Shown here one piece after another: positions 12,983 through 26,600 of a DNA stretch of 64,000 bases. The notes under the pieces were generated by a model. It ran no database searches, was not told the DNA's origin, and saw only the letters and a program-made list of their open reading frames with translations. The stretch spans positions 52,563,496 to 52,627,495 of the forward strand of contig CM045732.1 of assembly GCA_024760905.1 (NCBI GenBank), given 5' to 3'. The stretch is from Plotosus lineatus (taxonomy: Eukaryota > Chordata > Actinopteri > Siluriformes > Plotosidae). The first letter of the stretch is position 1; each line of letters opens with the position of its first letter. The position numbers were made by a program, and so were the translations under genes.

Positions 12983-15429
12983 GACCATGTCTTCTGAGCA
13001 GAGTTATAATCTTACAAATGTGTATGCAAGGTTAAAAGCCTGAGCCAAAAAATAAAGTTGCAATGAGCACACTTGAAAAACTCACAAAACAACAGTAACT
13101 CTGTCTTTTTTACACGAAAAGCATCATGGGTATTATGGAGATGCAGCTCTATAATAGCCAATGGGAGGGAGCTGCGTCATCCTCGCCAGCGGGGCAGGCT
13201 GTTGGGAGATAGCCAATGGGAGGCTCGCAGGGCGGGCTGTTGGGAGGTAGCCAATGGGAGGCCAGCGGGGCGGGCTGTTAGGAGATCGCCAATGGGAGGC
13301 CAGTGGGGCGGGATGTTGGGAGATAGCCAATGGGAGAGCAGTTCACACATTGTTTGAATTTTTGAGATGGTGCTTTCGTAACGTGAACTTGTTTTGTATC
13401 CAGAGATAAAAATTTTTGGAAAATGCATTTCGTAACTTGGATTTTTCGTTTGTTGGGACTTTCGTAAGGTGAGGTACCACTGTACAATAATTTTTTAAGG
13501 ATTTGTAGAAACATATGAAGAACTGGCTCAGGAACACGCACGTGTATTGGTTTTGTTGTCTTATAATTGTTTTTCCTCCAGTCAGCAACAAAGCTGTAAG
13601 GTTAAAATTTTGGTTTTGTTGAAAAACTCTTTTATTAACGCCATATGATTCGGCAGTCTCCAGCCTAGAGACACACAGGAGCAATTTAACAAGCCTCGGG
13701 TATAAGCTGACTGCAGAACAGAAGCCATTAGTGGATCAATGCTGTATGAAGTGTGCAAGTTAATGTAGTGCCCCCCCCCCCCCCTCCCAACACACAGACA
13801 CCATGCCCGACCTCCTTTCTCCACCATTCTGCCTTATATGGGAGAGGAATTTCCTAATGCACTCTGGTTAATCTACATATCACACTGAAACAGGGCTCTG
13901 TTAACTCACGAACTTGGTCCTTTGTCATGTCATCAGCTGTACCCTCACGGTGACTGCAGTATAAAGGATTAGTTCACACTGGCTCTGTGTGGTGACGTAT
14001 ATGACCCGCTTTTTATAAGGGCTCATCCCTGAGGCTCCTGTCGGAGTTGAGATGAAGACTATTGTCCTGGTCTTGTCCCCCTTTTCTTCTCCCTTATCTC
14101 TTTGTGTCTGGCTCCGTTTACGTCTTTACAGATGTGTCTGTCTGTTCAAAATATTTTCATTTATTGTGTTTGGAGTATTTAATGTGTGCTCTTCTATAAT
14201 CAGATTAATCATTCATCAGTAGATTATGATTATATATTAAGCAATTCAAACTCATTGTTTTGTCTGACTTGTGCTACAGACTGCAGAGACGAAATTCATG
14301 TAGCTGTCCATTCTGCCTTTTATTAAACAAAAAGGTCATTGATGTATAAAATTGAAATAATATTTGAAAATTCTCTAATCTACTGGTGCTGCCTTCAGCT
14401 AAATCATTTACGGAATATATGTGAATGGATAAACCAGGATCTACAATACAAGCCGAGCCTGTTTATGTTGAAAACTATGATCTGTTTTTTCTCTCCTGAG
14501 TTTTAGTGGATGTATTGTAATCTCGGTTCTTGTGAGTTTGTTTGTCAGTTCATTTGTGAATAAAATCTTCACCATACCTGTACAGGTATACCTCGGCTTA
14601 CGTTGTTAATTGGTTTCAGGAGGGACGACTTAAGTCGAAAAACGACTTAAATCTAATTAGCTTGTCTCTAGGCTAGCCTAGGCGATATTACGCCAAATTT
14701 ACTTGTATAATATTATGCATAACTATTTACTGTATTTTCTGGACTACAAGTCACACTTTTTTTCTTTGCATACTTTCTCTGAAGGTGCGACTTATACTAC
14801 AGCGTGACTTATATGTGAAATTATTGCATATAATTCTGTCCGTCATAATAATAACGAACATAATTTCACATGTATGTTATTTTTACACTCACAACTGCAA
14901 GAGGGCAGTCTAGGCTTGGGAACTAGTACCTGTTCATCCTGTACTACTGAAGAAATGTCCTCAAAAACGAAAATCCTCTTCTGCGGATTACAAGCTGTAA
15001 GTAGTGAAATGTGGAGCAGAAAATGGTAATCGAGCAGCAAAAAGAGTTGGAGTGAATGAAAATCTTGTGAGGGACTGGAGAAAAGCGGAGATTATTATTA
15101 CTGCAATGAAGAAACCAAAACAAGCTAATCGTGGGCTAAAAGCTAGATGGCCACAGCTAGAGGAATGAGTTCACATTTGGGTGCCTGAGCAACATGTTTC
15201 AGTGAGAGGCTTGACAACAATGCAGTTGCGTCTCCATGTCCAGGTAGTTGTCAAGGAGATGAATATAAATAACGAAATGACTGCTAGTTTATATAACTAA
15301 CACCCACATCTGGGAGATATTTTTGAGTTGTCTTCACATAATGTGACAACAACAGTAAGCTTCTTTTAAAGTGAAAAATGGAATACAATAATGTATGACA
15401 GTAAATTTTGAATGAAAATTTAATATCTT

Positions 15430-15484
<55 letters not shown>

Positions 15485-18400
15485 CGTACGAGGGCAATTA
15501 CTGTTCTAGTATACAGTATACCACTGTGGGAACAAAAGAAAACAAATCTAAAACAACATTTTTATGGTCCATTTTTAACCCTACTTTACTCCACTGCAAA
15601 ATTGTTCTTGTCTTTTTTTTCCACGACAGACTGTTTTTCAACTCATCCAGAGATGGATAAAGTGTTATGTTTGTTCATCGCAAGCATTTTCCATTTAGGC
15701 TAACTTTCTTTTTAATCCCCAGACAGAGGGCATCCGACGTAAAAACCTATGCCAAATCAAACGTGTGAATCAAATGATTCGCTGAGGCGACTCCCGAGTA
15801 AAAGCGAAAAAAGCCGAAAGGAAGACAGACAGACAGACAGTTATATATATGAATACATGTTGTACATATTCGTCCAACCACTTTCTTTTTTACTCAACAT
15901 AGTGTGGATTAAAACATTAAGAAAGAAATCACACGACGTACCATCACAACAGTCACAATTCGACTACTGAGCACACCAAATTTCCTGCAGCACAGATTGG
16001 CCAAGCAATTTAGCATGATCACCTGCAGCCAGTGATGGCCAAGCGGGGCGTGTCGTCATGAATATGTCAGGTGTGTGTCTTGACCTCTGCTGAACCCCTG
16101 AGACTGACTCACTGAACCCCTCAGGTTTGATCGAACCCAGGTTAGGAACCATTGCTCTAAACCATACAACATCGCTGGTCTCAAAACCGTCTTGTAAACT
16201 TTTCCAGTTTACTAAATGCTAAAGTGAAGCATATATCTGCCTGCACGTGATACTTCTTGCCTTGAGCTGCACTCAGAGTATGACTGCGAGTGTCTGAAAG
16301 CTGAAATGAAGGACGATGTCCTAGTAGTAGTACAATATTATCATCATCATCATCATCGTCTTCCGCAAAGTCCAGGGTCGGGTCTCGGGGGCAGCAACCT
16401 AAGCAAAGAGGTCCAGACGTCCCTCTCCCCAGCCACCTCCTCCAACTCTCCCGGGGGGACACCGAGGCGGTACTAGACAAGCCAAGAGACATAGTCCCTC
16501 CAGCATGTTCTAGGTCGACCCCGGGGTCTCTTCCCGGTTGGACATGCCCGAAACACCACACCAGGGAGGCGTCCGGGAGGCATTCTGACCAGATGCCCGA
16601 GCCACCTCAACTGGCCCCTCTCAATGCGGAGGAGCAGCGGATCTACTCCGAGCTCTTCACGGATGGTAGAGCTTCTCACCTTATCTCTGAGGGAGAACCC
16701 CGCCACCCGGCGAAGGAAGCTAATTTCAGCCGCTTGTATCCTTGATCTTGTTCTTTCAGTCAGTACACAAAGCTCGTGACCATAGGGGGGGAGGGTTGGA
16801 ACGTAGATCGACTGGTAAATCTTCACCACGACGGACCGGTACAGGCACCGCTTAACAGCAGAGGCTGCAGCGATCCGTCTGTCGAGCTCTCGCTGCATCC
16901 TTCCCTCACTCGTGAACAAGATCCCAAGATACTTAAACTCCTCCACTTGGGGCAGGACCTCATTCCCGACCCGGAGGGTGCATTCCATCCTTGTCTGACT
17001 GAGAACCATGGCCTCAGACTTGCAGTTACCTATCCTCATCCCGGCTGCTTCGCACTCGGCTGCGAATCGCTCCAATGAGAGCTGGAGGTCCCAACTTGAT
17101 GAAGCCAAAAGGACAACATCATCCGCAAAAAGCAGAGACGAGAGCCGATGGCCACCAAACCAGAACCCCTCAACGATAATTGTAACACACCCTCCGGTCC
17201 CCCTTCTTAAAAATCGGGACCACCACCCCAGTGTGCCAATCCAGAGGTACAGCCCCTGATGCCCACGCGATGTTGCAGAGACGTGTCAACGAAGACAGTC
17301 CTACAGCATCCAGAACCCTGATATATTCCGGGCGGATCTCATCCAACCCCGGAGCTCGACCACCGAGGAGCTTTTTGACAACCTCAGTGACCTCCACTCC
17401 AGAGATGGGCGGACCCCCACCAAAACCCCCAGGGTCTTCCTCTTCCACGGAGGGCGTGTTGGTGGGATTGAGGAGGTCCTCAAAGTATTCCCTCCACCTC
17501 TCGACGACATCCCCAGTCGAGGTAAGCAGCTCCCCACTTCCACTGTAAACAGTGTTTGTGGAGAACTGCTTCCCCCTCCTAAGGTGTCAAATGGCGGTCC
17601 AGAACCTTTTTGAGGCCAACCGATAATCACTCTCCAGGCCATCACCGAACTCCTCCCATGCCCGAGATTTTGCATCTGTAACAGCCTCGGCTGCAGCACA
17701 TTTGGCCTGCCGATACCTGTTTGCTGTCTCGGGAGTCCCACAGGTTAATAAAACCCAATAGGCCTCCTTCTTCAGCTGGACGGCCCCCTTCACCGCAGGT
17801 GTCCACCACCGGGTTCGGGGATTACTGCCACGACAAGCACCGATGACCTTACGGCCACAGCTATGGGCTGCCGCCTCAGCAATGGAGGCACGAAACATGG
17901 CCCATTCGGATTCCATGTCCCCCGCCTCCTCCGGAACGTGGTTGTAGCTCTGCCGGAGGTGGGAGTTAAAGGCCTCTCGGACAGGGGACTCCGCCAAACG
18001 TTCCCAGCAGACCCTGATTACACGCTTGGGCCTGCCAGGTCTGGAAGGCAGCCTCCCCCACCACCGAAGCCAACTCACCACCAGGTAGTGATCGGTAGAC
18101 AGCTCAGCTCCTCTCTTCACCCGAGTGTCCAGAACATATGGTTGCAAGTCCGATGACACGACTACAAAGTCAATCATCGAATTGCGACCTAGGGTGTCCT
18201 GGTGCCAAGTGCACTTATGGGCACACAATATTAGTACAATATTAGTTCAGTTAATTTTAACCTTAGAGGAAGCACAACATTTAGCTGTGAAGGAAAAAAA
18301 ATAGTCAGGTGAGCACTTGTCTTAAAATTCTTCTGGGTGCTTATCTATGTCTAAATGTGTTCAGCATAATCGGAACATAATTTTTCCAAGGATTTAGAAA

Positions 18401-20855
18401 TTTTTTTTTAGGTTTGGTACAAATCTAATATCTATCTGTTCTAATTTAAAAATCTGTTTAGTAGTTTGCGTTAGCCAGTCTGAAGACGCGAACGTTTACC
18501 GTCGTGAGACTGTGATAGCGCTGCAATAGCATTTCAATCACTCAGTTCATATCAGATAATTAAATGGAACTAGGCACTTGAACAATTCATAAACAATTTC
18601 ATTAGTGTACATTAAAACAACCGTGCGCTCGTAAGTATTAAAAAAAAGCATACTGTGCCATGTATTCATATGCAAATTAGCCCTCTGGTGACAGCGTAAA
18701 CACAATGATCATGTGACCTTTTGCTCGTATTTGCTTTACAGTAACCTCACGGTGTGTGGGGTTATTGCTGGTTTAATTCTCTAAGTTGAGACTTGAGGTC
18801 TGGTATTTCTCAACTTTCTCTTCACAATATCTCACAGATTCTCAATGGCGTTCAGGTCAGGAGAGTTGGCAGGCCAATTGAGCACAGTAATACCATGGTC
18901 AGTAAACCATTTACCAGTGGTTTTGGCACTGTGAGCAGGTGCCAGGTCGTGCTGAAAAATGAAAGCTTCATCTCCATAAAGCTTTTCAGCAGATGGAAGC
19001 ATGAAGTGCTCCAAAATCTCCTGATAGCTAGCTGCATTGACCCTGCCCTTGATAAAACACAGTGAACCAACACCAGCAGCTGACATGGCACCCCAGACCA
19101 TCACTGACTGTGGGTACTTGACACTGGACTTCAGGCATTTTGGCATTTCTTTCTCCCCAGTCGTCCTCCAGACTCTGGCGCTTTGATTTCTGAATGACAT
19201 GCAAAATTTGCTTTCATCCGAAAAAAGTACTTTGGACCACTGAGCAAAAGTCCAGTGCTGCTTCTCTGTAGCCCAGGTCAGGCGCTTCTGCCGCTGTTTC
19301 TGGTTCAAAAGTGGCTTGACCTAGGGAATGCGGCACCTGAAGCCTCGTCCACTGCCTCCACAGGTCCCCCAAGGTCTGGAATCGGCCCTTCTCCACAATC
19401 TTCCTCAGGGTCTGGTCATCTCTTCTGGTTGTGCAGCGTTTTCTGCCACATTTTTTCCTTCCCACAGACGTCCCACTGAGGTGCCTTAATACAGTACTCT
19501 GGGAACAGCCTATTCGCTCAGAAATTTCTTTCTGGGTCTTACCCTCTTGCTTGAGGGGGTCAATGATGGCCTTCTGGACAACAGTCAGATCGGCAGTCTT
19601 ACCCATGATTGCAGTTTTGAGTAATGAACCAGGCTGGGAGTTTTTAAAAGCCTCAGGAATCTTTTGCAGGTGTTTAGAGTTAATTGGTTGTTTCAGATGA
19701 TTAGGTTAATAGCTCGTTTAGACTACCTTTTCATGATGCGCTAATTTTTTGAGAGAGGAATTTTGGGTTTTCATGAGCTGTATGCCAAAATCATCAGTAT
19801 TAAAACAATAAAAGACCTGAAATATTTCAGTTGGTGTGCAATGAATCTGAAATATATGAAGGTTTAATTTTTATCAGTACATTACAGAAAAAAAATAACT
19901 TTATCACAATATGCTAATTTTTTTAGATGTACTAGTACATGATGCACACCGACTAGAAGCTGAAGGAAATAATTCAGATGTCCAGCGGTTGGCCAGATTC
20001 TGTTGCTGCTCATGTCTAACATTAGTGTCCTCTTCTTCTTTTCCTTTCAGCTGTTCCCTTTTTCTTAAGGGTTGCCACAGCGAATCATCTGCCTCAATTT
20101 TCATGGAAGTCATATTAATGATTCGCATGTTTTGATTTGGTTTAGGTTTTTACGTCAGATGCCCTTCCTGACACAACCCTTTGGCAAGGGGTAAAAAACA
20201 CGCTGACGGCTATGCGGCTCCTCTTGCCGAAAGTCAGCAATGGTTCTTTTACATGAACCTCTCACCATAGACCATGAGAGACAAGGCCGGCCTTTGATAA
20301 CCCAGTTAGCTGCACTGGTGGGACAGTGACAACCTTGTGGAGAGTGGGATTCGAACCCCCAACGTTAGGATCAGCGATCCAGCACCTTTTTACCACCATA
20401 CCACCATTGCTCCCCATGTCTAACATTAGTGTGCTTTGCCATAAATGATAAGGATTCAGTTAGCGTAGTTTGTCCTATTTTCTGAATTATCTCTTCTTCT
20501 TTCAGAGCGGAACATTAGAGACTTAGGAATTTCAGTAACATTTCAGTGTTTTTGCCATAACATGGAAGACTGGATCTGATGGTTTGATAAAATGTGTGTG
20601 ATTATGGTGTGTTAAATGCTTATCAGTGTGTATAAGCACAAGTGCGACCAATGCCTGAATGGTTGATGGCATGCTGTGTGATAAGTGGTATCGTGTTTAA
20701 AGAGTCTCTGCGCTTGACTGCTATTAGCTTCACTAGTTTCTTTCACATCCAGATGGGGAAATAATGGCTGCTTCCGCTCTGCCTTGAGCTCTCTCTATTA
20801 CTCCCTTAGTGTTTGGACCTCGTAGACGTTCAGCCAGTCTCACTGTGGCAGGTGC

Positions 20856-20907
<52 letters not shown>

Positions 20908-23574
20908 GAGCCTCTCATAGCAAAGGGAAGGCAGTCGGGCAAAACAAGACGCACATTTGAATAAGTTCTTTATCGCTTAAAGTGGCAAGCTGCGCTTTCT
21001 GTAATGAATGTTTCTCTCTATCTTATCTAATGTTGGAAGTATCTCAGGGAGCGACTGTTAGTACAGAACATAAAAGTAAACGTATATCTTGAAATTTAAA
21101 TGAATGAGCAAATGTAAGGATCTGAGTGACTTTAAGAAGTATCATGTTGTGATTGTTAAAAATTGGGTCTATTCATCTCCAAAATGGTAGGTGTTGCGCT
21201 AGTGCCTGGTATGAAGTATTAGTCTAACATAGGGCATCTAGTGAACTGGGAAGAATGGGTACCCAAAGTAGCAGAACACATGAGTATGTAACGGCACTGG
21301 ATTTTAGTTATAAGGCTTTGAGTTACTGCATAAATTGGTTCTTCTGAACAGTTAGTGCTGGTTCTGTTTGGTAATTTGTGCTGAATGCATCACCAGATCC
21401 AAGATGTACTTGAAAGTTGACAAGGACTTCTCATAAATCCTTAAGTTAAATTAATACTCATAAATAAGTAGATTAAGAGGAAAAGCAGTGAAATATGTAG
21501 TGTTTGATCAATAATATGGTGTGGGAACACTGTAACTTTAAGGAACAATCAAAATAAACAAATGATAAGCTCTTATTAAGGTAAATGCAGAAGCTGCGAC
21601 AGCAGTAATACTGATAACAATAATAATAACAAGAATAAGAATAATAATTATTCTTATTATTTGATGAGACGTACTAGATCGACCCGACCCAACTGAACCA
21701 GAGTACCGGTCAGCCATATTTAATATATGTGGGAAACACTAATCACCACTATTTATTAGAACTGTGCTCTTTGACTGGCATGGTGATGAGTCAGCAGGGA
21801 CACCAAGTCAGGAAAACAGGACACACATCCTCAGCCCTCCTCACCCTGAACCCTGATGACATCTCACTCAGCACATGACTCTGTCAAGGCTCCAGAATGC
21901 CCAGTGATGTTTAATTTAATGTCTAAAAAAGAGTAGTGCGTGCATTAGGTATAGCCAGTAGTTTTCCTGTGAGATTATGTACTTTTATCCTGAGTACTGC
22001 TGTACAGAATTACGAAATGAACTCCTGGGAAGACATGGACAGTAATTTTCTCAGTATTTGCCAGTTTCTGTTTTTTTTGGGTGCACAGACCAAGGATGAT
22101 CAGAGTCTAGTTCAGCAAGCCACTTAAACAGTTTGCTTTGTAACTGAACCAACCATTACTGGCCATGAATGAAAGAATACAGAGCCGTTCATCAGTAGCT
22201 CGTGTTCCTCCCTCTCTCTGATACGGTCTTTCAAGAGATATTACCTTTCGCTATGGATACGCACTCATAATTTAAGAGCATTTATTGCTCCTTTGGAAGA
22301 AGTATTCATTACTTTGTAGCAAAAACACACCCTACACCTCCCTTTTTGTTGATGTTTGACTTCTGTGCCTTCATTTCAGGCTTAAAAAAGAGTAATCATT
22401 ACAGAAGCAGAGTTAGAGATTATACCTTTAACAACCGAATGTGAAATGCATTTTAAGGAAGCATGTTTGAAGGTGTAATATTTTCTCATTCTAGTTTATA
22501 ATGCTGATCTGCTGATTATAAATTACACTCTCAAATATTTCACATGGTCTTAGTACACAGCCTAGGCATCATTCCCATGGATAATTTACTGGAGGTTATA
22601 AAGGGACATGCCGTTTTTCAGTTGCCTGGAGTCACATGCCAGCATTTGGGACTCCAGGACTGAAGTCTATCCTGAGATCCACGAATAACGTGAGTGTTCA
22701 GGTTTTTAAGAGGATTATGGACGGATAAGAAACAAGTGTGATGTGCCGCTGCCATCCTCTGGACTCGGTCAGCACTGCGGTTGCTGTGGAAACTGTACAT
22801 GCCTATAATATTAGAGACTCTGTCACTGCCAGAACCTGAGGCTTGTAGCTCCAGATGGCCGTGTGGTTTCCTAGTGATCAAGTGTGTTAGATGTAGCAGT
22901 GGGCCTCTAGTTACCAAGTTAGTAATTACTGTACTAATAAAACCAGTAGGGTACTTGGAGAGTGCAAACCTCCACCAAAGGCAAGAGTGGACTTTTATAA
23001 TCTGTAAATTTGCAACTGCAACCAGTTTGTAATCTAGATATAATGACCTGAGGATTGCTGATAGCTTTTAATGTGGATCGTAAGATGGAGCTATTATATT
23101 TCTACACTGGCTGTTACCTTCACTGCCATCTACAGGATTTTAAGATGTACAAACGCTCCCCGACTTATGTTTTTAATTGGTTCCGGACGGCTGAACGCAA
23201 GTTGAAAGTGAACATAAGTTGTTACAGTGACATATGACACTCATGGATGTATAGTACATTGAACGCCATTGAACTCGTTTAGTACTCAGCCTGCACTGAT
23301 GTGAATCACCAGCAGAGCAGAAAGTTCTCTTTATTTTCTGGATTCGGGTTTTCATTCATTTTATAACTTTTTGCTTAACTGAGTATGCATGGTAGATTGC
23401 GCCGATCTGAGCAGATAGTTAATTCATGTCTGTGTATGAGACTTGCACCCATGCTAGTAGGCTTACTGTTCTGACCAATCATATGTGCTTAGGGTTACAA
23501 AAGTCCGCAAAACAGTGTAAACACAAAGATCACAGAGACGACGTCTTAACACAAGGGTAGCAGACTATATAACT

Positions 23575-23629
<55 letters not shown>

Positions 23630-26600
23630 TGAACTTGGAAGAAGGAGGGGCACATTCAGTCTGTTGTTTGTAAATAATGGACGCAGCGTCATTACGTCAG
23701 CATACTACGTAGGTATGTCTAAACTCAAAATTTTACTTTTTTTTTTTTTTTTTTGGAAAAAAAAAAAAAAAAAACATCAAATGGATGAACGCAAGTCAGG
23801 GAGCATCTGTATAGCATTATTGGGCTCAGAGATACGCAAAGCCCCAATGCTAAAAATATGTATCCTACAGTATTTGAGAATCAAGAATTTGATTTGAGAA
23901 TCAATTTGAGAAAATCAAACTACATTTGAGGATCTGAGCCATTATCTCAGGACTCTTCCTTGGCCTCTGCTTCATCCATTTTTCATGGAAATTATTTTGG
24001 TAGGTTTTACACAAACCTGCTATCTGGCAGAAAGACTAATCTTGAAACCCACTGAGAAAGTTTATCAAAAGATAACTAACATGAGCTGGTTATGAGTAAG
24101 AACAGTTTTTTTCTGCAGATAAATAGGTTTGCATGAATCACAGACATTTTTCAAAATTTAGAACCAAGTGAAATAGACCACAGAGTGGAAATAAAAAAAA
24201 GTCTACACCATGCTACGTGTCATAGCCTGATTTTTTTCCCCCTGATGATTGGCTGCAGTTTTTTTTTTAATCATCATGCTTGAGAAATGTTCCATCCTTG
24301 TTCACATCTATAGTCTGCATTAATATTCCTGGTTAACTAACTAGCTTGTCCTTTGGGGGAAATGATGCCTCTGCAGTGTAGCAGGATTATTTCCCCTACG
24401 TTATATTACACCAATATAATATACAGTGGTGTTTATTCTGATCATGTTACATTATCAGATCTCCCAGCAAATAACACTGAAAAATGCACTAAAACGGTGA
24501 TCCCCAACCTTTTTATTTTTTTAATATTGTAAATATAATTTATTTATATTATTATTATTATTATCATCAATAAATACTCTATGAATGTTGCTGGGAGAAT
24601 GAAGCTCAGGCTCAGTCTCACCCAAAATCCCCGCTAATGTTTGAAACATGTCCAACATGCCTCTGTTCACACGCCGTCCCCCTTGTGGGGTACACTTTAG
24701 CGCTCAAATGACCGACATGTAACTGAGAGAATCTGGTCATATTTCAAAATAAAAGATTTTTCAAAAATTAAGATCGTTCAGACGCAGATAATAAATAAAA
24801 CGTAAATAATTCAATATTTCTTTTGCAGCACGGTACCAGTTGAGCCTCGGACCGGTACTGGTCCACGGCTCGGTGGTTGGGGACCCCTGCACTAAAAGAC
24901 TCTTTTTGTCCCCAATTAAAGGGGAATTTAATCTGAAATAATTTGCATCGGCTTAATGAAGCCTATTATGTCTCGCAGTCCCATAAAAGTATTGCTTCCT
25001 CCCTGAGATATTGGAGGCATTCGGACAGAAAGTGGCTCACATATTTGATTAGTGAGTCACTTTCTGTCTGAATGCCTCTTATATCTTTTGTGACATAAAA
25101 ATAACCGATAAATCGAATGAATGACACTCTACAAGAAATTGTTCGTTTTAAAGAATAAAGAAAATTTAAAGAAGAATTTCCTCAAAAATTATGCTTGTTC
25201 TCGACTAATCCCCCAGTCCTCAGCTGCCACCAAAGTGCTGTATATTCTCCAGGGCTGTAAAAGTTGTGGAAGTACTTTTTGGCTGTGCTGCTCTAAATCC
25301 CTGCTAGGAGAGTGTTTTCGAGCTGCTGTATTCTCAGGCATGCATGCTGTGTGGCAGCAAAGCCGAGTACGGATCATGTAAATGCAGAGGCAGGCAAGGC
25401 GCAGCCTGCTGTAATGCTCCAGCCTTATGCCTGAAGAGCCGTGGCAGATTAGAGCAGACTCCAACAACCGGAGCCACATGGCCACTCCGGGGCTCTATCT
25501 CGCCCAACTCACATCCACTGTCTCAGCAGTCGGTACAACTCTGCAGGGAATCGCTTTCCACCAGCGTTGTGAGAGTGAATAAAGCATTACTGAAGCCTTT
25601 GTCTTCTGTTGTGGACTCTCAATGCAGGCTTTAACCGAACCTCCTCAACAGCTATCACCTCTAATAATGCGTCTGCTTCTTAAAGGCAAGGACGGCCGTT
25701 AATCCTGAGCTGTCCTCCTTACACACAAGCACACACAGAGGCTCAATAACTACGTGATACAATGCGCCACGGCTCATGTGTCATCACGCCTCAGATCAGA
25801 CCAGGCAGTAAATGAGCTTGACACACAGAGACTGTGACGCTGATGTGTTGATTGATGCCTGTCACATCTTGTCTCAGACTGAGGAGATACAATAGCTGTA
25901 GAGGCTTGTATCCACTTTCACTTTGACGGCTAACATACAGTTAAGCGTAGCAGGCACTGCAGTATTTCACACCTGGGAGAATTTGTGGCTGCAAAATGCT
26001 CAGCGGTGAAAGGATGACATACTTTGTTGTTGTTCTTTCTTCTCTGAGTTGATGAGCTTGTACTAGACTGTCATTCTTTTATTACCCATAAAGCATTGCT
26101 ACTAACGTCATTTCTCTGCCCTGTTCCCAGGCTCCCCAGACACGTAGTCTCCCTGTGGACTTTTCGATTTTGTTATAATGATGTAGTGTCAAAAGGGCAA
26201 GATACTGTAATTCATTCAGTAGATGAAGTGATAACGGCAGTAGTGTGAGACTGGAATGTTACAGCTAGCCTTCTACTGTGCACCATTTTTGGATTAAGTA
26301 ATTTATGCCAGTATACCACGCAAGGTAAGGTTAAGTCTATTGGGCTTTTTACACCTGAGCCTACTTGCTCATCAGGCCAGACCTTATTCCTGGTCTCTGT
26401 AGCATGAAGCAACTAGGAGTCCAACTCCTGGATGGGATGCTAGTCCATCACGGGTTACGTTCCCAGTATTTTTCTGGTATCTATTTATACTTGCTTGGTG
26501 GACTTGTGTTAAAGATGTTGTTCAGGGGTCGAACAGGTATTCAAACCCACAACCTCTTGATCTGAAGCCACTACACCACTAGCCCCACAGGATTCTACGC

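Larger units (their letters stand above)
9438..13482. mobile_element. Tigger-like MITE, family B copy 1, split by a LINE
   Basis: The left end CAGTGGTACCTCACC (9438-9452) is preceded by TA (9436-9437). The right end, reverse complement CAGTGGTACCTCACCTTACG, finishes at 13482 and is followed by TA. Between them a 3.2-kb RTE-like LINE interrupts the left terminal repeat; the MITE resumes at 12663. The remaining MITE body (12663-13482) aligns with the intact copy at 54763-55620, including the TTAATCCGTTCC motif, the TG array and the CCAAT/GC array. Confidence 0.85.

Noticed and set aside
13158..13340. CRISPR-like array (regular 38-base spacing)
   Set aside because: Units are contiguous degenerate tandem repeats without spacers, inside a MITE in vertebrate DNA.
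18832..19606. Domesticated Tc1 transposase gene
   Set aside because: Internal deletion, frameshift and missing C-terminus; decayed like the other Tc1 copies.
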